Of a stretch of 45,766 nt of DNA, positions 27,550 through 37,807 are shown piece after piece. The position numbers and the translations under genes were made by a program. The notes under the pieces were generated by a model. The model made no database searches. It was not told where the DNA came from and saw only the letters and a list, made by a program, of their open reading frames with translations. Origin of the DNA: Bdellovibrionia bacterium (lineage in GTDB: Bacteria; Bdellovibrionota; Bdellovibrionia; Bdellovibrionales; UBA1609); NCBI GenBank assembly GCA_030432925.1, contig JAUILT010000013.1:1-45766 (forward strand), given 5' to 3'. Position 1 is the first letter of the stretch. Each line of letters begins with the position of its first letter.

Positions 27550-30012
27550 ATGGCGGTTTTACTTGTTGATGAGTACTCTAAGGATCAGATCAAGGAAGCC
27601 GCCGTAACTTGCCCAGCCATTCAACGTTATCTAAAGCTGATCCAATCTCCTACCAGCAGTTTTGAAGATAAGCTCCGAAGGGAACGTCATACCTTTTGGC
27701 TACGATCAGCACTTGCTGTTTATTTTAATAGTGCCCCTGACAAAGACATCTGTCGATTTTGGAGTGAAAGTGCTGATTCTTTAATTCTAAAAGCCTGGAA
27801 CTACCTGGGGTTGAATCAAATGCCTTTAGGTTTATTTGCGTTGGGCAAGCTTGGCTCCATGGAGCTCAACTTAAGCTCTGATGTTGATTTGCTGGTCACT
27901 GGGGCTCCAGAAAACTTAGATGAAGCCACTCGGTCCATAAAATATTTTAAGAGGTTGTTGAGTGACCCAACAGAGATGGGGTTCACCTTGCGGGTGGACT
28001 TTGATCTTCGTCCTGACGGCTCGTGGGGACCTTTAATTGTAAGCATTCCTCACTTTCAAGATCATTATTGGTCCCGAGGTGAAACTTGGGAGCGTCTAGC
28101 AATGATTCGTTTAAGAAGCATTGCCGGACCAGAACCTCTGATCGAATCTATCAAAGATCTGGCTGAACGTTTTTGTTACAGAAAATACCTGGACTTCACT
28201 CTCATGGAGGATTTGAAATCCTTACGAACTCGAATTCATGCTAAAACACTAACCACTCCGTCAGATGCACTGGACTTAAAACTTTGTGTTGGCGGCATCC
28301 GCGATGCTGAGCTATTTATTCACTCTTTGCAGGTAATCCATGGAGGACGCCACCCCTCACTAAGGTCCCCAGAAACATCTATTGCTTGTGAGAAGCTTGC
28401 TGAAGCTCTGCCAGATTCACAATATCCTTTGAAAAGGCTTCTCAAGCTTTATTGGGTAATGAGAAATCTCGAAAATAAAGTACAAATATATTCTGATGAG
28501 CAGACACACACCTTGCATAAATCTGGCCCCTACCCAAAGCCTGTTGAAGACATGTGGGCTCTAGCACAATCCACCACCAATGAAATTAACCAAATAGTTT
28601 CAGGTCTACTTGGTGACCTTGACCACACCCAAAATCAGCTGCCCAAATCATTAGAGAGACAAAATGAGTGGTTAAAAAACCTGGGATTCTCACAAAACTC
28701 CATCAGCAAGCTATGGCCTGAGATTATCAAAGCCAGTGCATTATCACACAGAAAAGATCGAGACGAAAATGCCAGAAAAGACTTTCTTTATACCTTTGTC
28801 ACCTCTCTTGCTACGCGCTCTTTTCGGCAAGATTTAGCTCTAGGAGTATTTTTGGACTTTGTTCGATCCGTTCGCGCAAAATCAACACTGTTCAATCTGA
28901 TTCTTCGAAATGCAAAACTCATGGATAAACTTGTCATTCTATTTGCAAGCTCTCCTTACATGGGTCAATTGATCGCCTCACGACCAGAGCTGATTGATAG
29001 CTTTTTATACGGCCTTCATGAACTCTCAGATGATACTGAAGAGTCATTGCAGCTCCTGTTTGAAAAACGTCAGTTAGCTGAAATTCACGCTGCCATTTCT
29101 TTTTTTGTTCATTTGGATCCAGAACCCGTAAGCCACTCTCTTTCGCTCTCCGCTGATGAAATCGCCCTAAACCTAAGACAACTTGCGTTGGCTGAAATTC
29201 CGGGCTCTAATTTTGAGATTTTATGTCTTGGTAAGTGGGGGTCCAAAGAAATGGGGTTCAACTCAGACTTAGATTTTGTACTTGTTAAAGATGGCAACAT
29301 CACACCAGATGATCATCGTGCCTCAAAAAGGTTTATCAACTTTATGACAAGTTCTCAAAAAGGGGGGCGTATTTATGATATTGACATGCGATTACGCCCC
29401 TCTGGAAACTCCGGTCCCCTTTTAGTGTCTCGACCTCAGCTCGTTAACTATTTAAAAACCAGAGCACAACCCTGGGAACGGCAAAGCTATTTAAAAATGC
29501 GACCACTTCAAACTTTAAATGGCTGGTCTCAAAAAGTTCTCATTGAAAAACCTCTCTCTTCTGATGAACTGAACGAGCTTGCAAGAATCCGCAGAAAACT
29601 GATTAAAAAGCCCCAAGGAGAAACTGTTGATATCAAATATGCTCCTGGTGGATTGGTTGAACTCGAATTTGCGGCACAAACGGCTATTCTAAAAAAACAG
29701 ATTCTCTCAGAAGACGGATCCACCCCCGCCCTTATTCAACTCCTTGCAAAAAATTGCCCCCGCTGGAAAAGCCAGAAAAAATATTTGATCACCCGCTACC
29801 TAGAACTTAGAACTTGGGAGCAGTTGCTTCGACTGACAATGCAAAGCTCTTCTACAAGCTTATCCAAATCTGGCGACTCCCTGCGGCAAGTGAGTGCCCA
29901 CCTAAACTACGAACCAGAAGATTTTTTTGTTAAGGTCTGCCAATCTCTTGAGGACACATGCCAAATCCTCAAAGACCTTGACCCCATTTACACTTTTGGT
30001 ACAAACAGCTAA
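27550..30012 (+). CDS. glnE: Glutamine-synthetase adenylyltransferase-like protein
   Basis: Two nucleotidyltransferase-like blocks: ALGKLGSMELNLSSDVDLLV and CLGKWGSKEMGFNSDLDFVLV...YDIDMRLRPSGNSGPLL...AQPWERQSYLKMRPL. Confidence 0.93.
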   Translation: MAVLLVDEYSKDQIKEAAVTCPAIQRYLKLIQSPTSSFEDKLRRERHTFWLRSALAVYFNSAPDKDICRFWSESADSLILKAWNYLGLNQMPLGLFALGKLGSMELNLSSDVDLLVTGAPENLDEATRSIKYFKRLLSDPTEMGFTLRVDFDLRPDGSWGPLIVSIPHFQDHYWSRGETWERLAMIRLRSIAGPEPLIESIKDLAERFCYRKYLDFTLMEDLKSLRTRIHAKTLTTPSDALDLKLCVGGIRDAELFIHSLQVIHGGRHPSLRSPETSIACEKLAEALPDSQYPLKRLLKLYWVMRNLENKVQIYSDEQTHTLHKSGPYPKPVEDMWALAQSTTNEINQIVSGLLGDLDHTQNQLPKSLERQNEWLKNLGFSQNSISKLWPEIIKASALSHRKDRDENARKDFLYTFVTSLATRSFRQDLALGVFLDFVRSVRAKSTLFNLILRNAKLMDKLVILFASSPYMGQLIASRPELIDSFLYGLHELSDDTEESLQLLFEKRQLAEIHAAISFFVHLDPEPVSHSLSLSADEIALNLRQLALAEIPGSNFEILCLGKWGSKEMGFNSDLDFVLVKDGNITPDDHRASKRFINFMTSSQKGGRIYDIDMRLRPSGNSGPLLVSRPQLVNYLKTRAQPWERQSYLKMRPLQTLNGWSQKVLIEKPLSSDELNELARIRRKLIKKPQGETVDIKYAPGGLVELEFAAQTAILKKQILSEDGSTPALIQLLAKNCPRWKSQKKYLITRYLELRTWEQLLRLTMQSSSTSLSKSGDSLRQVSAHLNYEPEDFFVKVCQSLEDTCQILKDLDPIYTFGTNS

Positions 30013-30055
30013 ACAAATGACTGGCTTTTTAAGTCTGCCCACCTGGAGGCATCTT

Positions 30056-30793
30056 ATGCAAAGACACAAGTTACAAATTCAACCATGGTCCTTGGGTATA
30101 GTTCTGATGATTTACATCTTTGCCTTCATGCTTTTTTCTATCAACGCAAAAGCTGTCGAAGAAAAAAAGACGGATGCTCCCGTAAAAACTGAGGCTGCAA
30201 CAGCGAATAAAAAAGCGACAAACCCAAACAAGAAGGGAGTCCCCCGCCGTATGTACGCAATATTTGAACTGACTCACGGAGGAAAAGATTTTGGAAAGTT
30301 CAAGGTCCGCCTGTTCCACAAAAGGGCTCCGGAAACTGTAGATAACTTTGTTGGCCTCGTCGAAGGGACAAAAAAATTTCGTGAATTCGATAAGAAAAAA
30401 GGGGTTATTGGAAAAGAAGTGGCACGTCGATTTTACGATGGCTTAAGCTTCCACCGAGTCATTCGTGGCTTTATGATCCAAGGGGGAGACCCTCTTGGCA
30501 ACGGAACTGGTGATCCTGGGTATAAGTTTGATGATGAGTTTCATCCAAATCTCAAGCACTCTAAGCCCGGAATACTATCAATGGCCAACTCTGGCCCCAA
30601 TACCAATGGCAGTCAATTTTTTGTAACTGTCGCCAAGACTTCTCACCTAGACAACCGCCACTCTGTTTTTGGCGAAGTGGTTGAAGGCTATGATATTGTT
30701 GAGTCTGCCTCAAAGGTTCCTGTTCACCCCGGAGATAACCGTCCGGTAAAACCTCTGATCATGAAAAAAATCACTATCGAAAGACACCACTAA
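30056..30793 (+). CDS. Peptidyl-prolyl cis-trans isomerase, cyclophilin type, exported
   Basis: FYDGLSFHRVIRGFMIQGGDPLGNGTGDPGYKFDDEF...LSMANSGPNTNGSQFFVTVAKTSHLDNRHSVFGEVVEG. ATG 30056 with GGAGG Shine-Dalgarno and a signal-peptide-like N-terminus. Confidence 0.93.
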   Translation: MQRHKLQIQPWSLGIVLMIYIFAFMLFSINAKAVEEKKTDAPVKTEAATANKKATNPNKKGVPRRMYAIFELTHGGKDFGKFKVRLFHKRAPETVDNFVGLVEGTKKFREFDKKKGVIGKEVARRFYDGLSFHRVIRGFMIQGGDPLGNGTGDPGYKFDDEFHPNLKHSKPGILSMANSGPNTNGSQFFVTVAKTSHLDNRHSVFGEVVEGYDIVESASKVPVHPGDNRPVKPLIMKKITIERHH

Positions 30794-31548
30794 AAAGGGC
30801 TTGCCTCGGTAATAACCAAAAATTCTAACCTTTGATTTTTAAAGGGCGCTCTCGCATCTCCTTCAGGGTAGAGAGGCCTCTGGCTTCCATGGGCCATGCT
30901 TGCTAGCCTTGATGGATCCAACCCATGCCTTTTTATCATATATTCAACGACCTGGCTGGATCGTGATGATGATAGCTTCCAATCAGAGTTAAAAGGCTTT
31001 GGACGTTTTTCCAGTCGATCCACATGACTCTCCACAATAACTCTTCCGTTCAAATTTTTTAAAAGAAAACTCACAGTATCTAAAGTTCTTAAAGCTTGCT
31101 TCTCAAATTTAACAGAGTTGTCCGCAAATAACTTAGAGGCATCTAAAGCTAGGCGAACACCATAAATATCGTAGCTAAGATCAATCAAGTAGTTTTTGCG
31201 ATCTCTTTCTGTCAGCTTTTCTTCTAAAAAGACTTCTATTTCACCCATTGTCTGAGCCGCCTCGTCAGAGGATGTTTTAACCATTGGTAGCGGTGGCTTA
31301 ATCTGAGTATTGCCCTTTTGAGCCTCGCTAAGGTTTTTGACTCCTCCGACTTCTGTAACTCCAGTCACATTCACAAAAAATTTGCGCACAGATTTTTCAA
31401 ATTCAGCAGTCTTTTTGGCATTTCTTTCAGACGTCGCATAGAGAACAATAAAAAATGCAAACATCAGCGTAATGAAGTCTGCGTAGGAAACCAGCCAACG
31501 TTCATGATTGTCTTCAGGATTATTTCTCTGCCTTTTTCGGCGCGACAC
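30790..31548 (-). CDS. motB: Flagellar stator protein MotB
   Basis: WLVSYADFITLMFAFFIVLYATSERN and OmpA-like C-terminus (VIVESHVDRLEKRPKPFNSDWKLSSSRSSQVVEYMIKRHGLDPSRLASMAHGSQRPLYPEG). Confidence 0.92.
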   Translation of the reverse strand: MSRRKRQRNNPEDNHERWLVSYADFITLMFAFFIVLYATSERNAKKTAEFEKSVRKFFVNVTGVTEVGGVKNLSEAQKGNTQIKPPLPMVKTSSDEAAQTMGEIEVFLEEKLTERDRKNYLIDLSYDIYGVRLALDASKLFADNSVKFEKQALRTLDTVSFLLKNLNGRVIVESHVDRLEKRPKPFNSDWKLSSSRSSQVVEYMIKRHGLDPSRLASMAHGSQRPLYPEGDARAPFKNQRLEFLVITEASPF

Positions 31549-32313
31549 TTAGTCAGGCTCCCCATTATCCAACCCTAAATAAGGATTCAATTTTTCTTGA
31601 ATAATTGCTGGATTGTGGCCCTTTAAAATGCTCAAAGCTCCTTCAAGAATCATTTCCTTAATGTCCATCTCATAGGCCAACTGAGATTTAATTTTTCCAG
31701 CAATCGGTAGAAATAGAAGGTTGGCTGACCCCACGCCGTAGATCGTAGCCACAAAGGCGATAGCAATGCCCTTTCCCAAGGCTGAGGTGTCCGTCAGTTG
31801 ACTCATAATATGGATCAACCCCAGCACAGCCCCTAAAATTCCAACTGTTGGCGCATAACCTCCAGCATCTGTCCAAATTTTGGCTCCGGCGAGCCTACGA
31901 TTCTCGTAGGCCTCCTGCTCTTTTTCAAAAACTTCTTTGAGTATCTCTTCGCTTGCTCCATCGAGTAAAAATCGAAAAACAGTTTTCATATACTGGCTTT
32001 TAAAGCCCTTAATTCTTTTTTCAATAGCCAATAAAGATTCTGCTCGAACGATTTGGGCACAGGTTATAATTTCCTGCGAGATTTCTTTTGCAGTTACATT
32101 ATCTATTTTTTTAAAGCTGACAAAAAATAAATGTAGGCCTAATTTTAAATCGTTAGATCTATTTGCTACAATCACAGCCCCTGCTGTACCACCAAAGACT
32201 ATGATAGCTGCAGTGAGCTGCACCAGAGCACCAAAGTGCCCCCCTTCCATTGCATTTGCAAGAACGATGGCACCAATGCCAATTAAAATTCCAGTGAGGG
32301 TTGTTTTATTCAA
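31549..32313 (-). CDS. motA: Flagellar stator protein MotA
   Basis: LTGILIGIGAIVLANAMEGGHFGALVQLTAAIIVFGGTAGAVI and AGGYAPTVGILGAVLGLIHIMSQLTDTSALGKGIAIAFVATIYGVGSANL. Confidence 0.93.
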   Translation of the reverse strand: MNKTTLTGILIGIGAIVLANAMEGGHFGALVQLTAAIIVFGGTAGAVIVANRSNDLKLGLHLFFVSFKKIDNVTAKEISQEIITCAQIVRAESLLAIEKRIKGFKSQYMKTVFRFLLDGASEEILKEVFEKEQEAYENRRLAGAKIWTDAGGYAPTVGILGAVLGLIHIMSQLTDTSALGKGIAIAFVATIYGVGSANLLFLPIAGKIKSQLAYEMDIKEMILEGALSILKGHNPAIIQEKLNPYLGLDNGEPD

Positions 32314-32326
32314 TCAACTGCCTTAG

Positions 32327-32797
32327 TTAAAAATGGCTCAGGTTTTTCTCTCTAGCAAAGCTTAAATCATTAGTTGTTACTCGCAATCGACCACAAAGAA
32401 AATGGGCCAACTCCTTATAAAAACTGACAGCAACACTTTGGTTGCTCTTTAAAATATCATCAAGCTTTTTATAATCAATAATCACAACTTCAGACTTTTC
32501 AATTGCCGTAGCAGAAGCAGATCGAGGCTCTCCATCCACAAACGCCATCTCACCAAAGTGGCTGCCGGTTCCCAAATTAGCTACTTCAATGTTGTCTCCA
32601 GACGAACTTTTCTGATGAATTTTTACAGAGCCATGTCGAATCACATAAAGGGCTGTTGCTTCATCCGTTTGAGTAAAAACATCATCTCCTGGGTTATAAG
32701 TGCGAGACTCCCCTGCACTACTGACTATTTCCAATTCCGAGGGGGAAAGGCCTTTAAAGAGATATACATTCTTAAGCAAGTTTTGTGACATTTTCAA
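32327..32797 (-). CDS. Cyclic-nucleotide-binding (CAP_ED/Crp-like) domain protein without HTH
   Basis: LFKGLSPSELEIVSSAGESRTYNPGDDVFTQTDEATALYVIRHGSVKI...LGTGSHFGEMAFVDGEPRSASATAIEKSEVVIID phosphate-binding cassette. Confidence 0.88.
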   Translation of the reverse strand: MKMSQNLLKNVYLFKGLSPSELEIVSSAGESRTYNPGDDVFTQTDEATALYVIRHGSVKIHQKSSSGDNIEVANLGTGSHFGEMAFVDGEPRSASATAIEKSEVVIIDYKKLDDILKSNQSVAVSFYKELAHFLCGRLRVTTNDLSFAREKNLSHF

Positions 32798-32985
32798 ACC
32801 TCCGGTGCTTATTCAAAGACTAGCATTGATCCTATCCACCGCCAATCGGTACATTCCAGCTAGTGGTGAAAAATTTAATCGGTTGCAACACTCGACCCGG
32901 ACAAAAGCCGAACAGTTTGGCCCTATGTCCTGAGTTGATATACCAGTCCGATTTGGGTACAGTCCATAATAGAGGAATATAAATT

Positions 32986-33963
32986 GTGAAAGTATTTGTC
33001 ACTGGTGCAACTGGATTTGTTGGAGGCTGGCTTGTTAAAGAACTTGTCCGCCAAGGGCACGATGTTACATGCCTTGTTCGCAACCCAGGTGCGTCTCAGA
33101 ATCTACGCAATGTACGCTTGGTTAAAGGTGATGTAACTGATTTGGACTCCATGGTTCCTCAGCTACGCGGTGTGGAAACAGTTTTTCACCTTGCGGGTGT
33201 TGTTGGATATTCGAGAGCCCAAAGAGCCCTTATGAATGCTGTTAATGTACAGGGAACAAAAAACGTTATTCGTGCAATGAAAAAATGCTCCGTCAATAAA
33301 ATAGTCTATATGAGTTCAGTCGTTGCTATAGGCGCAAGTTTTGATGGCAAGAAACCTCTGAATGAAGACTCAGAATACAATATCAAACACCTGAACCTGG
33401 GGTACTTCGAGACCAAAAGGCTTGCAGAACAAGCTGTCTTTGCTGCATCCTCTGTAGGCGACATTGAAGCCGTGGCCCTGAACCCTTCGACAATCTACGG
33501 ACCTGGTGATGCCCAAAAAGGAAGCCGTAAAACCCAACTTAAAGTTGCTCGTGGTCAATTTCCATTCTATACATCCGGCGGTGTCAGTATTGTATCAGTA
33601 CGGGATGTGGTCACCGCCACGTTGGCCGCATGGGAAAGGGGTAAAAATAATGAGCGCTACATAGTTTCTGGTGAGAATATTACAATAAAAAAACTCTTTG
33701 AAATCATTGCCGAAAAAGCTGACGTCAAACCACCAAGCATTTATCTTCCCAACCCTATTGTACACTCTCTCGGAAAAGTGGGCGACCTACTCGAGAAGTT
33801 TGGAAAAAAAGGACCTCTTAACACCGAAAATGCCTGGACCTCTACTATGTTTCATTGGTTTTCTAATGAAAAAGCAAAACGACAACTGGGTCTCAACCCT
33901 ATGTCCGCTGAACTAGCAATAAAAGAAAGTGTTGACTGGAGCAGAGAGCAGGGTTGGATTTGA
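32986..33963 (+). CDS. NAD-dependent epimerase/dehydratase (extended SDR)
   Basis: MKVFVTGATGFVGGWLVKELVRQGHDVTCLVRNP, FHLAGVVGYS, MSSVVAIGAS..., YFETKRLAEQAV; GTG start. Confidence 0.92.
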   Translation: MKVFVTGATGFVGGWLVKELVRQGHDVTCLVRNPGASQNLRNVRLVKGDVTDLDSMVPQLRGVETVFHLAGVVGYSRAQRALMNAVNVQGTKNVIRAMKKCSVNKIVYMSSVVAIGASFDGKKPLNEDSEYNIKHLNLGYFETKRLAEQAVFAASSVGDIEAVALNPSTIYGPGDAQKGSRKTQLKVARGQFPFYTSGGVSIVSVRDVVTATLAAWERGKNNERYIVSGENITIKKLFEIIAEKADVKPPSIYLPNPIVHSLGKVGDLLEKFGKKGPLNTENAWTSTMFHWFSNEKAKRQLGLNPMSAELAIKESVDWSREQGWI

Positions 33964-34910
33964 AGTATAAAAGCCCTCTCTGGATAGGTATTGGTATTTT
34001 TATAAGCCCCCCTTTGGCTATGGGAGCTTGGTTTATTTATGCTCTACTAACTACCCCAGATCTTATTGACCTGAATACTTGCTTTAAAGCCTCCATGAAT
34101 AACATCCAGGTTTGCCCTGGTGGCACAAACTATACTCAGTTAGATAATATTTCAGAACACATGAAACACGCTGTTATAGTCTCTGAAGATGCTGGTTTTT
34201 GGCATCACTCTGGCCTTGATTGGCATGAGTTGAAAGTCAGCTTCAAGGTGAACTTAAAAAGTGGACGCTTCAAAAGGGGTGGATCTACTATTACTCAGCA
34301 ATTGGTAAAAAATATTTATTTTTCTGGGCAAAAAAGCCTCACTCGCAAAATCCGCGAAGCACTTCTTGCCCTTCGCATAGAAAATAAATATTCAAAAAAC
34401 CAAATTCTAGAGCGATACTTGAACTTAGTAGAGTTTGGGCCAGATGTATATGGAGTTACTCAAGCTTCAAGGCACTTTTTCTCTAAGCGCCCTGCAGACC
34501 TATCTGTTCTTGAAAGTTCTTACCTGGCGTTTTTATTACCCAACCCAAAGGGTTACTATGAATCTTTTCAAGAAGGTGAACTTACCAAGTTTGCTCGCAA
34601 AATGGTGCTTCTTATCAGTAAACGAATGTATTTTTATAGAAAAATCTCCTCACTCCAATACTCTCATGCCAAGGCTAACTTGGATCGCTTTCCCTGGTAT
34701 GGAGTCACTCAATGGGAGTATTCAGAGCTTGATGCCCCTGATCTTGGTAAAATAGATGAAGACACTCTCGAGAAGGAGTTTGAAAAGATTCTCGAGGAAG
34801 ACATTCCATTTGAACATTCAAACAACAATCCGCTTCCGAAACCTCGCGACAGACATATTGAAACTGAAGAAGCAAAGAACGACGATAATACCCATATTGA
34901 TCAAGAATAG
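33954..34910 (+). CDS. mtgA: Monofunctional peptidoglycan glycosyltransferase (GT51)
   Basis: VSEDAGFWHHSGLDWHELKVSFKVNLKSGRFKRGGSTITQQLVKNIYFSGQKSLTRKIREALLALRIENKYSKNQILERYLNLVEFGPDVYGV. Confidence 0.9.
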   Translation: MDLKYKSPLWIGIGIFISPPLAMGAWFIYALLTTPDLIDLNTCFKASMNNIQVCPGGTNYTQLDNISEHMKHAVIVSEDAGFWHHSGLDWHELKVSFKVNLKSGRFKRGGSTITQQLVKNIYFSGQKSLTRKIREALLALRIENKYSKNQILERYLNLVEFGPDVYGVTQASRHFFSKRPADLSVLESSYLAFLLPNPKGYYESFQEGELTKFARKMVLLISKRMYFYRKISSLQYSHAKANLDRFPWYGVTQWEYSELDAPDLGKIDEDTLEKEFEKILEEDIPFEHSNNNPLPKPRDRHIETEEAKNDDNTHIDQE

Positions 34911-35624
34911 CTCTGATATATTGCCTGCTAAAATACTTCTCATAGCAGAAACGGCATGTGTCAGGGGCAAACACCAAACAATTTGTTGCATCTGATATGG
35001 CATACTCTCCAATGGAAAATAAGTCCCACTGAAGAGGTACATTGGCATAAAAAATCCCGTTTGCGCAAACATAAACCAATCATAGTTTTTTGCAATCGTT
35101 GTTAAAAAAACCGCTATCGAAGAAGTCATAAAACAAACCAGTAGCACAACTCCAAGCAATGCTACCACCTCTGTCATCGTAAAATAACCTTGAATGACTC
35201 CAACTCCTCCTATTATAAACCCGCTCACCATCCCCTTAGATGTGGCCCAAAAAATTTCACCAACGGCAATCTCCTCAGCAATGATTGGTGTCTGTAAAAT
35301 AGTTTTAAAAGTTCCCTGCTTAACAAGCTTAGTAAAACAACCATAAGTCCCTTCAAAAAAACAAACCAGCATGGCCGATCCAACCATCAATCCAGGAAAA
35401 AAAAATTCAACGTAGTTTTGTCCGCTAACGGGATTAACGTATTGACCTAGCCCATAACCAAAAGCAAATAGATACAATAATGGCTCAATAACTAACCACA
35501 TGACTGAGACCCATACCGTATATTTAAAGTAGGTGAAATTTCTATGCCAAACGGAAAGAACTCCAGTTCCAAAACTAGGAAGCTGAAATATAGACTTCAA
35601 AAAAGGCAAAGCATCCTGTCTCAT
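34818..35624 (-). CDS. ABC-2 type transporter permease
   Basis: About six TM helices; PGLMVGSAMLVCFFEGTYGCFTKLVKQGTFKTILQTPIIAEEIAVGEIFWATSKGMVSG; adjacent to the ATPase. Confidence 0.88.
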   Translation of the reverse strand: MRQDALPFLKSIFQLPSFGTGVLSVWHRNFTYFKYTVWVSVMWLVIEPLLYLFAFGYGLGQYVNPVSGQNYVEFFFPGLMVGSAMLVCFFEGTYGCFTKLVKQGTFKTILQTPIIAEEIAVGEIFWATSKGMVSGFIIGGVGVIQGYFTMTEVVALLGVVLLVCFMTSSIAVFLTTIAKNYDWFMFAQTGFFMPMYLFSGTYFPLESMPYQMQQIVWCLPLTHAVSAMRSILAGNISELFLINMGIIVVLCFFSFNMSVARFRKRIVV

Positions 35625-36580
35625 TAGAGATCCTTAATATCTGTGTTTAAATCATATCCAGCAACTTTTAAAAAAACATCATCAAGGCTAGCTCTCCGGA
35701 TAATAATATTATCACTGCTCACGCTAGACATAATATCTTTGGCCGGAACAGTATTGGGAATGAATAAACGTATTTTATTATTAAACACTTGATACTCAAA
35801 TCGATCTCTAATTTTTTCCAAATGATAATCAATGTCTGACATTTCCACATGAAACTCTATCACTTCATTTCCAATATTTGTGCTAATCAACTCTTGGGGA
35901 GTTCCTTCACAAAGAGTCCTACCTTTATCCAGAATAACCAATCGATCACAAAGGCGCTCTACTTCTTCCATGTAGTGAGTCGTTAAAACAAGAGTGATTC
36001 CTTTGCGCTTGAGACCCAATAATAAGTTCCAAATCCAAAGACGAGACTGAGGGTCTAGGCCCGTTGTCGGCTCATCAAGAAATAGCACCTTTGGTTCTGT
36101 CAACAAAGCTCTTGCTATTACAAGCCGACGCCTCAACCCTCCGCTCAATACTTCTACTGACTGATCCATATAGTTATCAAGGTGCATCGAGCGAAGCAGC
36201 TCTTTGGACGTTTTGAACGCTTGATTTCTAGGAATACCAAAATACCTGGAGTAAACAAGAAGGTTATCAAGAACGGAAAAGTCAAAATCAAGACCATCCT
36301 CTTGAGAAACCACTCCTATCTCCCGTTTTATTTTTTTTATATTTTTTCTAGCATTTAAACCTAAAACAAATAATTCGCCCTTAGTGATTGAAGAGGTTCC
36401 ATAAAGCATTTTTAGGGCAGTGGTTTTTCCAGCACCGTTAGGACCAAGGACTCCAAAACACTCACCCTCAGAAACCTGAATATTAAGCCCTTGAACTGCG
36501 ATAAAGTTATTATAGGTTTTAGTGAGGTTTCTTGCCTCTATTATTGATGCCATGACACCAGTATCCCACAGCGAGTGCAT
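35624..36580 (-). CDS. ABC transporter ATP-binding protein (CcmA/NodI-like)
   Basis: GPNGAGKTTALKMLYG, LSGGLRRRLVIARALLTEPKVLFLDEPTTGLDPQSR. The likely start is the internal MASIIEARNLTK. Confidence 0.93.
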   Translation of the reverse strand: MHSLWDTGVMASIIEARNLTKTYNNFIAVQGLNIQVSEGECFGVLGPNGAGKTTALKMLYGTSSITKGELFVLGLNARKNIKKIKREIGVVSQEDGLDFDFSVLDNLLVYSRYFGIPRNQAFKTSKELLRSMHLDNYMDQSVEVLSGGLRRRLVIARALLTEPKVLFLDEPTTGLDPQSRLWIWNLLLGLKRKGITLVLTTHYMEEVERLCDRLVILDKGRTLCEGTPQELISTNIGNEVIEFHVEMSDIDYHLEKIRDRFEYQVFNNKIRLFIPNTVPAKDIMSSVSSDNIIIRRASLDDVFLKVAGYDLNTDIKDL

Positions 36581-36619
36581 GAAGTCGTTATTCCAATAAC
36601 TGACTGGACCAGTGTCCGG

Positions 36620-37642
36620 TCAACCATGCCCCCCCATAAGGAATGGCTCATCACTTGTGTCTTTTTGAATGAATGACTCAATGCTCTTAAAGTAAATCTG
36701 AACCTGATCTATAAGATCATTTTTATCTTTGATTTGAAAAACGGATTTCCTAAATTTGGCTGAATCTGGGTAACCCGCTGAAAACCAAGATGAGAACTTC
36801 TTGATCTGGAGCATGAGAATCTTTTCTTCACAGTCTTTTTCTAAATAAAATTTCAACCGATCCAAAATAAGAAGGAACTGTCGCTCCTCTCTTTGAAGGG
36901 GCTGACCGCTCAATCGACTTCTGGCTTCTTGAAAAATCCAAGGGTTCTTTAGGCAGCCCCTTCCAATCATAACCCCATCACAACCTGACTCCTGTAATCG
37001 CCTCACAGCCATTTCTGGAGTCATTATATCTCCATTACCGATGACTGGTAGTTTAGCATTTTCTTTAACCCAACGAATATAATCCCAGTCTGCTTTACCA
37101 TTATACCCTTTAGCCCGAGTTCTCCCATGAATAGCAACCCAAGTGATTCCCTCTTCCCACGCCACTTTAACAACAGCATCGGCATTTCTTGAGCTTTCGT
37201 CCCAACCTGTGCGAATTTTAATAGTTACAGGAATACTTACTGAGGACTTTACGGCCTTTAAAACCTTCCTTAATTGTTGAAGGTCTTTTAAAACGGCAGA
37301 GCCCGCGCCCTTTTTAACCACTTTGGAAACAGGGCAACCAAAATTCAGGTCTATAAAGTCGGCCCCCATCTGCTCGGCCCGAGATGCGGCCTTACCCAGA
37401 AGGTCCAATCTCTCACCAAAGATCTGAATCCCAACAGGGTGTTGAGTGGAGCCAAACTTCATAATTCTCTTTGTTTTTTCACTGGCGTACTCGAGCCCAT
37501 TCGCTGATACCAACTCAGTGGTGACTATTCCACACCCCATCTCTCTCATAAAAGAGCGAAAAGCACAGTCTGTAATGCCAGCCATTGGAGCTAACAAAAA
37601 TGGGTTCTCATGTAAGTTTTTTAGCAAGTCTTCATTGTTCAT
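36620..37642 (-). CDS. dusB: tRNA-dihydrouridine synthase
   Basis: NPFLLAPMAGITDCAFRSFMREMGCG, DFIDLNFGCPVSKVVKKGAGSAVLKD, IHGRTRAKGYNGKADWDYI, GCDGVMIGRGCLKNPWIF. Confidence 0.92.
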   Translation of the reverse strand: MNNEDLLKNLHENPFLLAPMAGITDCAFRSFMREMGCGIVTTELVSANGLEYASEKTKRIMKFGSTQHPVGIQIFGERLDLLGKAASRAEQMGADFIDLNFGCPVSKVVKKGAGSAVLKDLQQLRKVLKAVKSSVSIPVTIKIRTGWDESSRNADAVVKVAWEEGITWVAIHGRTRAKGYNGKADWDYIRWVKENAKLPVIGNGDIMTPEMAVRRLQESGCDGVMIGRGCLKNPWIFQEARSRLSGQPLQREERQFLLILDRLKFYLEKDCEEKILMLQIKKFSSWFSAGYPDSAKFRKSVFQIKDKNDLIDQVQIYFKSIESFIQKDTSDEPFLMGGHG

Positions 37643-37807
37643 GGGGTGTCATTCCAAAAGCTCTTTCATACCAAAACCCTCTGCATTTTGGAAGCGGCAC
37701 ATCAAATTTTGAGTATTTTCAAGGCATTACCTTAACTTACTAGTATTTAAGGATTTTTTCTAACCTACTAGAGCTTACTGGAGTTGAATTTGCAAGTCTG
37801 ATCGCCT

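Noticed and set aside
31937-32326. 129-aa + strand ORF opposite motA
   Set aside because: Antisense shadow ORF; MotA on the minus strand is clear.
32832-33083. 83-aa minus ORF overlapping the epimerase start
   Set aside because: Overlaps a strong SDR start and has no recognisable features.
34705-35079. 124-aa minus ORF overlapping the GT51/permease junction
   Set aside because: Out of frame with the permease, which has the clear membrane-protein translation; likely spurious.
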